From Erysipelotrichaceae bacterium (GTDB taxonomy: Bacteria; Bacillota_I; Bacilli_A; Erysipelotrichales; Erysipelotrichaceae): 63,638 nucleotides of DNA. Position numbers and translations under genes: made by a program. The notes beneath the pieces were generated by a model. The model was not told the DNA's origin. It worked only from the letters and a program-made list of their open reading frames with translations, and did not search any database. The stretch is from NCBI GenBank assembly GCA_017405675.1, contig JAFRAB010000019.1:1-63638 (forward strand). The letters are read 5' to 3'. Position 1 is the stretch's first letter. Every line of letters begins with the position of its first letter. This document shows positions 25,533-34,215 of this stretch, one piece after another.

Positions 25533-27281
25533 ATGAACTATCTCGATTTTGAAAGCGAATATGACAAGTATCCTGAAACAGCAGTACCCGGATTTGATGA
25601 CCGGGCCTTCAGCGGCTGGAATGATATTGTAAATCATCTCGGTAGGGAGCTTGATAGGAATAATGTGCTGATCGTTGACTGCTATCCCGGTGTACATGAT
25701 CAGGAATTGCTGAGTCATCTTTCAAGATGCCGGGATTTTGATCTGATCATAAAGATGGATGACATCTTCTATGAAGGTGAAAGAATTACGGAAATGATGA
25801 AACCGTATCTTACCGATGACAGAGTAAGAGGCAAGTATTATTACGGCGTCATCACAGACTTCATTGACAATGATAAGCTTGATAAAGCAGTAAAGTTGGT
25901 AAAACAGGCTGCTGCCGAAAACAGGAAAATACTTATATATGGATTTGGCGCTTCGCTGGTATGCAATGAGGGTATACTTGTGTATGCCGATATGACAAGA
26001 TGGGAGATTCAGCTTCGTTACCGCAGAGGTGAGAGCAACTTCAAGGCTAACAATCCTGGTGAGGATTCCCTTAAAAAGATAAAAAGAGGCTATTTCATTG
26101 AATGGAGAATAGCTGACAGGCATAAGGCAAAACTTCTTGACAGAATAGACTATTATCTGGATACGGAAGTTCCGGATAATCCGAATATGGTATGCGGTGA
26201 TGGCTTGAGAACAGGCCTTAGAAGTCTGGTGACCAGACCGTTCAGAATGGTTCCATATTTTGACCCGGGTGTCTGGGGTGGACAGTGGATGAAAGAAGTA
26301 TGTCATCTTGATGCGTCACGGAAAAACTATGCCTGGTCATTTGACGGTGTTCCTGAAGAAAACAGCCTGTTCTTCAGATTCGGTAATGTCCGTGTAGCTT
26401 CACCGACAATGAATCTGACCAAATACTTACCGGTAGAATTCCTGGGCAGAAAAACATTCAGCCGCTTTGGTGCTGAATTTCCGATTCGTTTTGACTTCCT
26501 TGATACCATGAACGGTCAGAATCTGAGCCTGCAGGTGCATCCGACTACGGAATACATTCATGAAAAATTCGGAATGTCATATACACAGGATGAGAGTTAT
26601 TACATTCTGGACTGTCAGGGTGAAGGAGGTGTCTTCCTGGGCCTGAAAGAAGGAATTGATCCACAGGAAATGATAGACGAGCTGAAGGAAGCTCAGACCG
26701 GCAGGATCAAATTCAATGACCGGAAATATGTCAATTTCTTCAAGGCGGAGAAGTTTGATCACTATCTGATTCCGGCGGGAACCGTACACTGTTCATCTTC
26801 AGACTGCATGGTACTGGAAATCAGTGCTACACCATATAATTTCACCTTTAAACTATGGGACTGGGACAGACTCGGATTGGATGGACTTCCCAGACCAATA
26901 CATATTGAAGACGGCGAAAAGGTAATCCAGTTTAACAGAACGACAGAATGGGTTAAGGAAAATCTGGTCAATCATTTTGAAAAGTTAATTGAAAACGATG
27001 ACTATACAGAAACAAGAACCGGACTTCATGAACTCGAGTTCATAGAATCACGAGTCTATGATATCAGGTCGGCAGTAAGGTTCAGAAATGAAGGAGAAGT
27101 CAGCATGTGCAATCTGGTTGACGGTCAGAAAGCAGTTATTGAAAGTCCTGAGGGATTATTTGAGCCATATGTGGTACATTATGCTGAAACCTTCATAATA
27201 CCAGCCAATGCCGGTGATGCCATCATCAGAACGATTGATGATAAACCAGTTAAAGTTATTAAGGCAAACGTAAGATACTAA
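25533..27281 (+). CDS. manA: Mannose-6-phosphate isomerase (class I) with extra N-terminal domain
   Basis: The C-terminal part (about 235-582) is a class I phosphomannose isomerase: FDPGVWGGQWMKEV, the metal-site region LSLQVHPTTEYIHEKFG, PAGTVHCSS and the C-terminal cupin. The N-terminal 220 residues are an additional domain resembling a uridine-kinase fold (VLIVDCYPGVHD, IIKMDDIFYEGERI, then YADMTRWEIQLRYRRGE and an RHKAK segment) but without a recognisable P-loop. It might bind a nucleotide or sugar or regulate the isomerase. It shares an operon with the cupin phosphoglucose isomerase. Confidence 0.85.
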   Translation: MNYLDFESEYDKYPETAVPGFDDRAFSGWNDIVNHLGRELDRNNVLIVDCYPGVHDQELLSHLSRCRDFDLIIKMDDIFYEGERITEMMKPYLTDDRVRGKYYYGVITDFIDNDKLDKAVKLVKQAAAENRKILIYGFGASLVCNEGILVYADMTRWEIQLRYRRGESNFKANNPGEDSLKKIKRGYFIEWRIADRHKAKLLDRIDYYLDTEVPDNPNMVCGDGLRTGLRSLVTRPFRMVPYFDPGVWGGQWMKEVCHLDASRKNYAWSFDGVPEENSLFFRFGNVRVASPTMNLTKYLPVEFLGRKTFSRFGAEFPIRFDFLDTMNGQNLSLQVHPTTEYIHEKFGMSYTQDESYYILDCQGEGGVFLGLKEGIDPQEMIDELKEAQTGRIKFNDRKYVNFFKAEKFDHYLIPAGTVHCSSSDCMVLEISATPYNFTFKLWDWDRLGLDGLPRPIHIEDGEKVIQFNRTTEWVKENLVNHFEKLIENDDYTETRTGLHELEFIESRVYDIRSAVRFRNEGEVSMCNLVDGQKAVIESPEGLFEPYVVHYAETFIIPANAGDAIIRTIDDKPVKVIKANVRY

Positions 27282-27307
27282 AAGAGGAACTTTCAGAGTT
27301 CCTCTTT
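27281..27307. terminator. Bidirectional Rho-independent terminator
   Basis: AAAGAGGAACT (27281-27291) pairs perfectly with AGTTCCTCTTT (27297-27307), 5-nt loop. It separates manA from the converging DUF5662 gene. Confidence 0.88.
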
Positions 27308-27311
27308 GTTT

Positions 27312-27848
27312 TCAGTATTTGGTTTTTATTATTGTCAATGCTTCTTCAAGGCTGTTCTCTGCCACAATTGTGAGCATTTCCTTCAGAATATTAAGGGTCT
27401 GCACCGGCATGAGTTCCTTTTCTCTTGATTTTTCAAGGAATTCAATCGCACTGGAAGAATGATATTTTTCCTTTTCATATACCATGCAGGCTGCAATACG
27501 GTCACAGGCCATTTCCTTTATGTATCTGACAGGCATTTCTACGACTTTTAACTGTCCTTTATCTGCAGTGATCCAGTATTGCCAGTGATGTCTGTTACGC
27601 CCCTTGTGATGCAGCCATGCTGCTGAATATCCCAGTTCCTGTATCTCGGCAGCGATAGGGGAACGGTAACCCTGAAAGTATTTTACTCCCGGGATAAACT
27701 CTGTGAGTGAGTATTTGGAAAGGTCATGGGTAAGTCCCTGACGGTAAAGCCCAACTTTAAAACATAGCTTGCAGACAAGATAACGGTGATGGTTGATGGT
27801 ATGAAGATGTCCGAAGAATGATTTAAAGTAATTGGCATTGCTGGTCAT
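27312..27848 (-). CDS. DUF5662-family protein (HD-like metal site)
   Basis: This 178-aa protein is of the DUF5662 type. Histidines are arranged as HLHTINHH, GLTHDLSKYS, AAWLHHKGRNRHHWQYW, then a C-terminal helical part with DRIAACMVYEKEKYH. The pattern resembles an HD-type metal-dependent phosphohydrolase; the substrate is unknown. The ATG has no ribosome-binding site, and the -10 element ends 7 nt upstream, so the transcript is predicted to be leaderless. It is divergent from lspA, and the two promoters overlap. Confidence 0.82.
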   Translation of the reverse strand: MTSNANYFKSFFGHLHTINHHRYLVCKLCFKVGLYRQGLTHDLSKYSLTEFIPGVKYFQGYRSPIAAEIQELGYSAAWLHHKGRNRHHWQYWITADKGQLKVVEMPVRYIKEMACDRIAACMVYEKEKYHSSSAIEFLEKSREKELMPVQTLNILKEMLTIVAENSLEEALTIIKTKY

Positions 27849-27854
27849 ATTTGT

Positions 27855-27883
27855 ATCTTAATCATTTGTTATTTATAAAGCAA
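27855..27883 (-). promoter_or_regulatory. Promoter of the DUF5662 gene, predicted leaderless
   Basis: On the minus strand TTGCTT (27883-27878) and TAAGAT (27860-27855) are spaced by 17 bp. The -10 ends 7 nt before the start codon at 27848. Confidence 0.55.
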
Positions 27884-27900
27884 GGGGGATTTGATATAAT
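27872..27900 (+). promoter_or_regulatory. Promoter of lspA
   Basis: TTTATA (27872-27877) and TATAAT (27895-27900) are spaced by 17 bp. The -35 overlaps the -35 region of the divergent promoter, so the two polymerases would compete. The leader to lspA is only about 9 nt. Confidence 0.6.
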
Positions 27901-27915
27901 AGGAACGGTATATTT

Positions 27916-28368
27916 ATGAAGAAAAGAGATTATTTGTTTGTAGCCGCACTGATATTGCTTGATCAGCTGACCAAGTTCTACATATCGCACAATTTTGAAC
28001 TATACCGGAAACATGAAATAATCCATGATTTCTTTTATATTACCTATGCACGCAATACCGGGGCAGCCTGGAGTTTCGGGGAAGGCCTGGGTATACTGTT
28101 CGTGATCATCGCAGTATTAATGTGTCTGGCCATTATCTGGTATCTGCATCAGAACAAAAATATAAAATGGTATTACAGAGTCATAATGCTGCTGATATTA
28201 GCCGGAGGAATAGGAAATGCTATTGACAGGATCGTTTCCGGTTCCGTAATTGATTTTCTTGATTTCTATATATTTGGGTATGATTTCCCGATTTTCAATA
28301 TTGCCGACTGCTGTATTACGATCGCCATGGCAGGCATGATTGTAACACTGTTCACTGATAAGGAGTAA
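27916..28368 (+). CDS. lspA: Lipoprotein signal peptidase (signal peptidase II)
   Basis: This aspartic protease cleaves prolipoprotein signal peptides in the membrane after lipidation. The 150-aa protein has four membrane helices and the two catalytic aspartates in GGIGNAIDRI and FNIADCCIT, with the YARNTGAAWS motif. It is followed by rluD after 2 nt, the common Firmicute lspA-rluD pairing. Confidence 0.95.
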   Translation: MKKRDYLFVAALILLDQLTKFYISHNFELYRKHEIIHDFFYITYARNTGAAWSFGEGLGILFVIIAVLMCLAIIWYLHQNKNIKWYYRVIMLLILAGGIGNAIDRIVSGSVIDFLDFYIFGYDFPIFNIADCCITIAMAGMIVTLFTDKE

Positions 28369-28370
28369 AA

Positions 28371-29288
28371 ATGGATCGAATTGAATTAATTGTTGATGAA
28401 ACACTGGCCGGACAGAGAATTGACAAGGCGCTGCTTGAGCAGACCGATTTTTCACGTTCCCGTTTCCAGCAGCTGATCAATGACGGCTGTGTCTTTGTTA
28501 ACGATGAAACCGTAAAAAACAACTACAAGCTGAGACTTAACGATGAGGTAGTCATAATAGTTCCGGAAACCGAAGAATACAATGTTGATCCTGTTGAAAT
28601 GGATCTCGACATTGTCTATGAGGATTCAGATGTTATAGTCATAAACAAGCCAAGAGGACTTATCGTTCATCCTACAGCCACAACGAAAGAAGCAACACTG
28701 GTAAACGGTGTTCTGTATCACTGTCATGATCTGTCAGGAATCAACGGGGTAATGAGACCAGGTGTTGTCCATAGAATAGACAAGGATACTACAGGACTTA
28801 TTATCATGGCCAAGAATGACGAAGCTCACAAGTTCCTGGCTGATCAGCTGGCCGACAAGACCATGAACCGTAAGTATTATGCTCTGGTCATGGGAGTCAT
28901 TCAGCATGATAACGGCACCATCGATGCGCCGATAGGCAGAGATCCACATGACAGACAGCGTATGGCTGTAACTGATAAAAACAGCAAGGATGCCGTTACC
29001 AGATTCAAAGTCCTGAAGAGGTACAGAAAGAATACTTTCATTGAGTGTTCACTGCTGACCGGCAGAACTCATCAGATCAGAGTTCACATGGAATACATAG
29101 GTTACCCGGTGGTAAATGACCCTAAGTATGCACCGAAGAGAAGCAGAGGCAACGGACAGCTGCTTCATGCTCATGAACTGACATTCATTCATCCTCGTAC
29201 AAAGGAAAGAATGACACTGTCATGTCCGTTACCGGCTGATTTCCAGGAATATCTTGATAAACTGGAAGAACAGGAGAAACTGCTATGA
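28371..29288 (+). CDS. rluD: Large-subunit rRNA pseudouridine synthase, RluD family
   Basis: This enzyme makes pseudouridine in 23S rRNA. The 305-aa protein has an N-terminal S4 RNA-binding domain (about 14-75) and a catalytic domain with the aspartate in HRIDKDTTGL, followed by LLTGRTHQIRVH. The ribosome-binding site is AAGGAG. The stop overlaps the rhomboid gene by 4 nt. Whether the target is the RluD or another RluA-type site cannot be told from sequence. Confidence 0.9.
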   Translation: MDRIELIVDETLAGQRIDKALLEQTDFSRSRFQQLINDGCVFVNDETVKNNYKLRLNDEVVIIVPETEEYNVDPVEMDLDIVYEDSDVIVINKPRGLIVHPTATTKEATLVNGVLYHCHDLSGINGVMRPGVVHRIDKDTTGLIIMAKNDEAHKFLADQLADKTMNRKYYALVMGVIQHDNGTIDAPIGRDPHDRQRMAVTDKNSKDAVTRFKVLKRYRKNTFIECSLLTGRTHQIRVHMEYIGYPVVNDPKYAPKRSRGNGQLLHAHELTFIHPRTKERMTLSCPLPADFQEYLDKLEEQEKLL

Positions 29289-30541
29289 GCCAGAGAAAAC
29301 TGTGGATGATCCAGCTGGTTAAGTATTTCATAATCAGCAAGAATTATGCTCAGATCAGTTTCGTTAATGCCAACAGGGAAAAGAAGACCGACAGCATGTG
29401 GCTGGTCAATCCTGAAAATGAATACATGGCTGTTCACGTATCAATTGATGACCAGTACATTACCTTTGCCAGAAGAGAACAGATAATGCTTGAGGCTATG
29501 TCCATATTCAACGCTTTCGGAAGAGGCGGAAAGATCCTTGATATCTCATTTGATGAAAAAGGGGAATATAAGGTTATTGAAGATACAACATATATTGCGC
29601 TTTATCCTCAGTGTACTGTTCCTGAAGAGATCAGCAGTAAATTCCCGAATCTGTCAACACTGATCTATGACGTTGACAATCCGGAAGCTGAAATCAGGAA
29701 AAACAATGATGAAATAAAGGCCTTCCTGCTCAAGAAGGTGAATACGGCAAGACCAAGACAGGCTTCCTGGAAAGCCTACAGAGAATCACTTTCCGGCACT
29801 TATATCATCGGCTTCATCCTGTCTGCACTGATATATGGAACCCTGTATCTGGTCAGCACTGTGAAGGACATAAACATTACTTATCTCGGACTGGCTTTTG
29901 GAGCTTATTTCAAGCCTTACATCGTAGCCCTGAATCAGTGGTACAGACTTCTGACTGCCGGATTCATGCATTTGTCACTGTTCCATATCCTGGCCAATCT
30001 GATTGCACTGAAGCCTATCTCAAAAGCCGTGGAAACCAAACTGGGATTCAAAAAGACGTTTATCACATTCATTGTTTCAATCATTACCGGAAGTCTGTTT
30101 ATATATTTCGGTAACGGCAATGAAATCGCTGTCGGCATGTCTGGCGGCATCTATGGACTGATGGGTGTTCTTATCGTTCTGTTCTATCAGGAAGGGCTTT
30201 TCAAGATACCTGCGATAAGGCAGAGATTCCTGAGCACAATGTATCTGAACATCATTCTTAACTTCCTGCCTAATATCTCAATGCTGGGACATCTGGGCGG
30301 ATTTGTAGCCGGAATTTTCTTAGGCTTCATATTCTCTGAGAAGACTGAAAAGGCACTGAAACTCAATTTCATTATCTGCGCATCAATTCTGGCGGGTTTC
30401 ATTATCGGATACTGCATCATGTTCCATTCCGTCAGCAATGTCTTCCCGGCCGTTGATACCAGAGTTATCCGGGCATTAAGACAGCTTAACTTAAACAGCT
30501 ATGCAGACAGAATAAAGACCGTTCTGCAGCAATATTATTAA
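29285..30541 (+). CDS. Rhomboid-family intramembrane serine protease (GluP-like)
   Basis: This 418-aa protein has an N-terminal cytoplasmic domain (about 1-160). Seven or so membrane helices follow, including GFMHLSLFHILANL, the catalytic serine in GMSGGIYGLMG and the histidine in GHLGGFVAGIF, plus a short C-terminal tail. The N-terminal domain plus rhomboid core is the layout of Bacillus GluP (YqgP), which handles membrane-protein quality control. It sits between rluD and the dCMP deaminase. Confidence 0.9.
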   Translation: MSQRKLWMIQLVKYFIISKNYAQISFVNANREKKTDSMWLVNPENEYMAVHVSIDDQYITFARREQIMLEAMSIFNAFGRGGKILDISFDEKGEYKVIEDTTYIALYPQCTVPEEISSKFPNLSTLIYDVDNPEAEIRKNNDEIKAFLLKKVNTARPRQASWKAYRESLSGTYIIGFILSALIYGTLYLVSTVKDINITYLGLAFGAYFKPYIVALNQWYRLLTAGFMHLSLFHILANLIALKPISKAVETKLGFKKTFITFIVSIITGSLFIYFGNGNEIAVGMSGGIYGLMGVLIVLFYQEGLFKIPAIRQRFLSTMYLNIILNFLPNISMLGHLGGFVAGIFLGFIFSEKTEKALKLNFIICASILAGFIIGYCIMFHSVSNVFPAVDTRVIRALRQLNLNSYADRIKTVLQQYY

Positions 30542-30552
30542 AAGGGGGAAAT

Positions 30553-31041
30553 ATGGATAAAAAGAGAAAGATCCTGACCTGGGATGAATACTTTATTTCA
30601 ATGGCTCATCTGAGCGGAATGCGTTCAAAAGACCCTAACACACAGGTTGGTGCTGTTATTGTTGACGATAAGAACCGCATTGTTTCAATCGGATATAACG
30701 GCATGCCGAGAGGCTGCTATGACGATCAGTTCCCATGGGAAAGAGAAGGGGGCTTCCTTGATACCAAATATGCCTTCGTCGTACATGCTGAACTGAATGC
30801 CATTCTGAATTCAAGCAGACCTGTTGAAGGATGTACGATCTATGTATCACTGTTCCCATGCAATGAATGTGCCAAAGCCATCATTCAGTCCGGCATAAAG
30901 GCCATCATTTACGAGTCAGATAGATATGCTGATACAGAATCAGTTATGGCATCAAAAAGAATGCTGCTCAATGCCGGTGTGACATTAAAGCAGCTTGACT
31001 TTACTGTTTCTGTTGATGTAGATGTTACAAAAAACGGATAA
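30553..31041 (+). CDS. dCMP deaminase (ComEB-like)
   Basis: This zinc enzyme deaminates dCMP to dUMP for thymidylate synthesis. The 162-aa protein has the zinc-binding HAELNAI and PCNEC motifs, an N-terminal KDPNTQVGAVIVD and GYNGMPRGC. The ribosome-binding site is AAGGGGG. Its 3' end overlaps the convergent ispH gene by 17 nt. Confidence 0.93.
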   Translation: MDKKRKILTWDEYFISMAHLSGMRSKDPNTQVGAVIVDDKNRIVSIGYNGMPRGCYDDQFPWEREGGFLDTKYAFVVHAELNAILNSSRPVEGCTIYVSLFPCNECAKAIIQSGIKAIIYESDRYADTESVMASKRMLLNAGVTLKQLDFTVSVDVDVTKNG

Positions 31042-31933
31042 TTGACGACAGATCGACTGTCAGATAATCGGTGTTTCCGCTCTGCAGATAGTTTATGACA
31101 TTATCAGTCAGAACTTTTGGCGTAGAAGCGCCTGAAGCAACGGCTATCCTTTCTGTATCATCAAATTTCACATTTTCAAGGTCCTTGGCAGTTTCAATGC
31201 GGAGGACTTTTTTTATGCCTGATTTCAGCCCCATTCGGGCCAGCTGGTTGGTGTTATTGCTCTTAGGGTCACCGACTACGATAAGCGTGTCGATATCCTT
31301 CAAGTCAGCTACAGCCTGCTGTCTTCTCTTGGTGGCATCGCATATTTCCTCTGCTATTACTGCCTTAGGGAATCTGGCGGTTATGGCATTTATGATATCC
31401 TGGGTTTCAAATATGGACATGGTAGTCTGATTGGTGATCAGTATTTTACTGTTGCTGCAGTTTATGCTGTCGACATCTTCAACACCTGTAACAAGTATTA
31501 TGTTTTCATCTATGGACAGAGCTGCTTCTGATTCCGGATGCTTTTTCTTCCCGATGTAGAATACTGTATAGCCTTCATTAAGATGTTCCTTGATGATGTC
31601 ATGCGTTTTAAGAACATAATCACAGGTGGCATCAATAACGGTAAGTCCTTTATCGATGGCTCTCTGTTTGACTTCATCAGCGATCCCATGAGCTGTAAAG
31701 ATGACAACACCGGATTCAATCTGGTTTACCAGTTCCATTTTGCTGAGAGTGGAATCATCCAGGGTCACGACATTGTGCATTCTGAAAGCGTCCACAATAT
31801 ATCTGTTGTGAACTATCATGCCGATTATGTAAATAGGCTGATCAGGATAATCCTTTATGGCTTTTCTGACTTTTGACAGGGCCAGTGCCACACCGCGGCA
31901 GTATCCTGACGGTGTTACTTCCAATATGCTCAT
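31025..31933 (-). CDS. ispH: 4-hydroxy-3-methylbut-2-enyl diphosphate reductase
   Basis: This is the last enzyme of the MEP isoprenoid pathway, an iron-sulfur protein making IPP and DMAPP. The 302-aa protein has the three cluster cysteines in SGYCRGV (C12), DATCDYV and EEICDATKRRQ, plus IFTAHG and SNNTNQLA. The ATG at 31933 has GGTGAT; an in-frame upstream ATG at 31957 is less likely. The ispA gene elsewhere in the window uses its products. It is a single gene on the minus strand between two plus-strand operons. Confidence 0.94.
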   Translation of the reverse strand: MSILEVTPSGYCRGVALALSKVRKAIKDYPDQPIYIIGMIVHNRYIVDAFRMHNVVTLDDSTLSKMELVNQIESGVVIFTAHGIADEVKQRAIDKGLTVIDATCDYVLKTHDIIKEHLNEGYTVFYIGKKKHPESEAALSIDENIILVTGVEDVDSINCSNSKILITNQTTMSIFETQDIINAITARFPKAVIAEEICDATKRRQQAVADLKDIDTLIVVGDPKSNNTNQLARMGLKSGIKKVLRIETAKDLENVKFDDTERIAVASGASTPKVLTDNVINYLQSGNTDYLTVDLSSIIRFL

Positions 31934-31960
31934 GTGATCACCATTTCCATAATACACATT

Positions 31961-31988
31961 TTGTTTTTTTCTGTAAAATTGTTATAAT
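31961..31988 (+). promoter_or_regulatory. Promoter of the DEAD-box helicase operon, predicted leaderless
   Basis: TTGTTT (31961-31966) and TATAAT (31983-31988) have a 16-bp spacer. The -10 ends 7 nt before the ATG at 31995, and there is no ribosome-binding site. Confidence 0.6.
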
Positions 31989-31994
31989 CAACAT

Positions 31995-33350
31995 ATGATT
32001 AACAGAAATGAACTTAAGCCTGAAATACAGGCACTTATTGAAGAAAAAAGATTCAGGAATTTTACTCCGATACAGGAAAAAGTCTATCCTTTGATAATGA
32101 AAGGAAAGGATGTTGTAGGCATTTCAGCTACCGGTACGGGGAAAAGCCATGCTTTCATAATACCTGTTCTGCAGCTTGTTGATACGCAGAAGGACAGTAT
32201 TCAGGCTGTTATTACGGCCCCAACCAGGGAACTGGCCAGACAGCTATACAAACAGTTTGCTGAAATCAACAAATATGACAGTTCCTACCGTATCAAGCTG
32301 ATCAGTTCAGGTTCTGATAAAAACCGCATGATGGAAGAACTGAATACGCAGCCGCATATCGTCATCGGTACAGTCGGAAGACTGAAGGACATGTTTGTTG
32401 ATGAAGCGGTCCTGAGACTTGATCAGGCTAAGATACTTGTTATTGATGAAGCTGATATGACTCTGGAACTGGGCTTTATTGACGAAGTGGATCAGATCTG
32501 CAGCCGTCTTAACAGAAAACTGCAGATGCTGGTTTTCAGTGCTACGATTCCGGCTCAGCTGCAGCCGTTCTTACGCCGTTACATGTACAGACCTGTCATT
32601 GTAGAGGCAACTGAGGAACATGAAAACAATCCGCAGATAGAGCATGTTCTTGTTAACTGCCGTCACCTGACATATCAGGAAAAACTGTTAAGAATCCTTC
32701 CGGGGATCAATCCTTATGTCTGTCTGATCTTTGCCAGGACGAAGGATGAGGTCAAGACTACCAGTGAACTGCTGAAATCAAACGGATACAGCATTATTGA
32801 ACTTCACGGTGATCTGACAACCAGACAGAGAAAACAGGCACTTAAAGCAATCGACAGTGATAGTGTAAGTTATATAGTTTGCAGTGATATCATGGCCAGA
32901 GGACTTGACATACCTAGTGTCAGCCATGTAATTTCACTGGGATTACCTTCATCACTTGATTACTATACTCATCGTTCCGGGCGTACCGGCAGAGCCGGAA
33001 GAAGCGGTGTGTCATATGTGCTTTTCAACGAAAGCGATATACCGGGAATCAAGACTCTGAGAAACAAGGGGTTCGAGTTTGATTATAAGGATTACAGAAA
33101 AAACGGCTGGGTCACTGTCAAACCATTTGATTTCCGTCCGACGAGAAACAAAACTGAATTTGATGAGGAAATCGAAAAGATCAGAAAACGTCCGGTAAAG
33201 AAGGTAAAGCCTGGATATAAGAAGAAAATCAAGGAAGAGATTGAAAGTGTCAGAAGACGCCAGAGAAGACTGATGATCAAGAATTCCATCAAGCAGCAGC
33301 AGAAGGAAAGAGCTAAATTAAGCCAGAGAAGCAAAGGAAGCGATAAGTAA
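31995..33350 (+). CDS. DEAD-box RNA helicase
   Basis: This 451-aa ATP-dependent RNA helicase shows the usual motif order: Q motif FTPIQEKV, motif I SATGTGKS, PTRELARQ, DEAD in VIDEADMTLE, SAT, RGLDIPS and HRSGRTGRAGR. A basic C-terminal tail of about 75 residues, rich in Lys and Arg, probably binds RNA. It is likely CshB-like, with roles in ribosome assembly and cold growth. It begins with a predicted leaderless start and overlaps nfo (TAATG). Confidence 0.93.
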   Translation: MINRNELKPEIQALIEEKRFRNFTPIQEKVYPLIMKGKDVVGISATGTGKSHAFIIPVLQLVDTQKDSIQAVITAPTRELARQLYKQFAEINKYDSSYRIKLISSGSDKNRMMEELNTQPHIVIGTVGRLKDMFVDEAVLRLDQAKILVIDEADMTLELGFIDEVDQICSRLNRKLQMLVFSATIPAQLQPFLRRYMYRPVIVEATEEHENNPQIEHVLVNCRHLTYQEKLLRILPGINPYVCLIFARTKDEVKTTSELLKSNGYSIIELHGDLTTRQRKQALKAIDSDSVSYIVCSDIMARGLDIPSVSHVISLGLPSSLDYYTHRSGRTGRAGRSGVSYVLFNESDIPGIKTLRNKGFEFDYKDYRKNGWVTVKPFDFRPTRNKTEFDEEIEKIRKRPVKKVKPGYKKKIKEEIESVRRRQRRLMIKNSIKQQQKERAKLSQRSKGSDK

Positions 33351-34213
33351 TGTTGAAAATTGGCAGTCATGTCAGCATGTCCGGCCCTGACTACATATTA
33401 GGATCAGTAAATGAAGCGTTAGCCTATAAGGCTAATGCTTTAATGTTATATACGGGTGCGCCGCAGAACTCCTTCCGTATCCCGGTCGAGAGACTCAAAA
33501 TCGAAGAAGGGGTAAGTAAATGGAAAGAAAGCGGCTGTGATGTCACAGACATGATCATACATTGTCCATACATCATTAATCTTGCCAATACGCTGAAACC
33601 TGAAACGTTTGAATCAGGTAAGGAAGTGCTGCGCAGAGAGATCGACAGAACAATGGCCATTGGTGCCCGATACATGGTACTTCATCCCGGGAGTTCGCTG
33701 ACGGGGAATCTGGACGAGTCGCTGAAGCAGGTCGCTGACGGGCTTAATCAGATCCTTAAGGAAGATGACGACATTGTTATCTGTCTGGAAACAATGTCAG
33801 GAAAGGGCAGTGAAGTCGGACGCACCTTTGAGCAGCTTAAGACGATTATCGATAATGTAAAGCTGAAAGATAAGATGGGCGTCTGTCTTGATACCTGTCA
33901 CATTCATGATGCCGGATACGATCTGACTGATTTTGATAATGTACTTAAAGAGTTTGATGAAATCATTGGATTGAAATCACTTTATGTTGTTCATGTCAAT
34001 GATTCAAAGAACATAATGGGTGCACATAAGGACAGACACGCAAATATCGGATATGGAGAAATAGGTTTTCAAACCTTGAACAATATTGTTCATCATCCTC
34101 TGCTTGATAATATTCCGATGATACTGGAAACACCATACATAAACAGCCAGTCACCATACGGCTATGAAATAGAAAACTTCAGAAACAGGGAATTCAGGGA
34201 GATTCCTTTATAG
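33350..34213 (+). CDS. nfo: Deoxyribonuclease IV (apurinic/apyrimidinic endonuclease, Nfo)
   Basis: This zinc AP endonuclease of base-excision repair has 287 aa. It contains KIGSHVSMSGPD, the metal-ligand segments MVLHPGS, CLETMSG, CLDTCHIHDAGYD, HVNDSK and the C-terminal ETPYI. The start overlaps the helicase stop, and truB follows after 2 nt. Confidence 0.95.
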   Translation: MLKIGSHVSMSGPDYILGSVNEALAYKANALMLYTGAPQNSFRIPVERLKIEEGVSKWKESGCDVTDMIIHCPYIINLANTLKPETFESGKEVLRREIDRTMAIGARYMVLHPGSSLTGNLDESLKQVADGLNQILKEDDDIVICLETMSGKGSEVGRTFEQLKTIIDNVKLKDKMGVCLDTCHIHDAGYDLTDFDNVLKEFDEIIGLKSLYVVHVNDSKNIMGAHKDRHANIGYGEIGFQTLNNIVHHPLLDNIPMILETPYINSQSPYGYEIENFRNREFREIPL

Positions 34214-34215
34214 AA

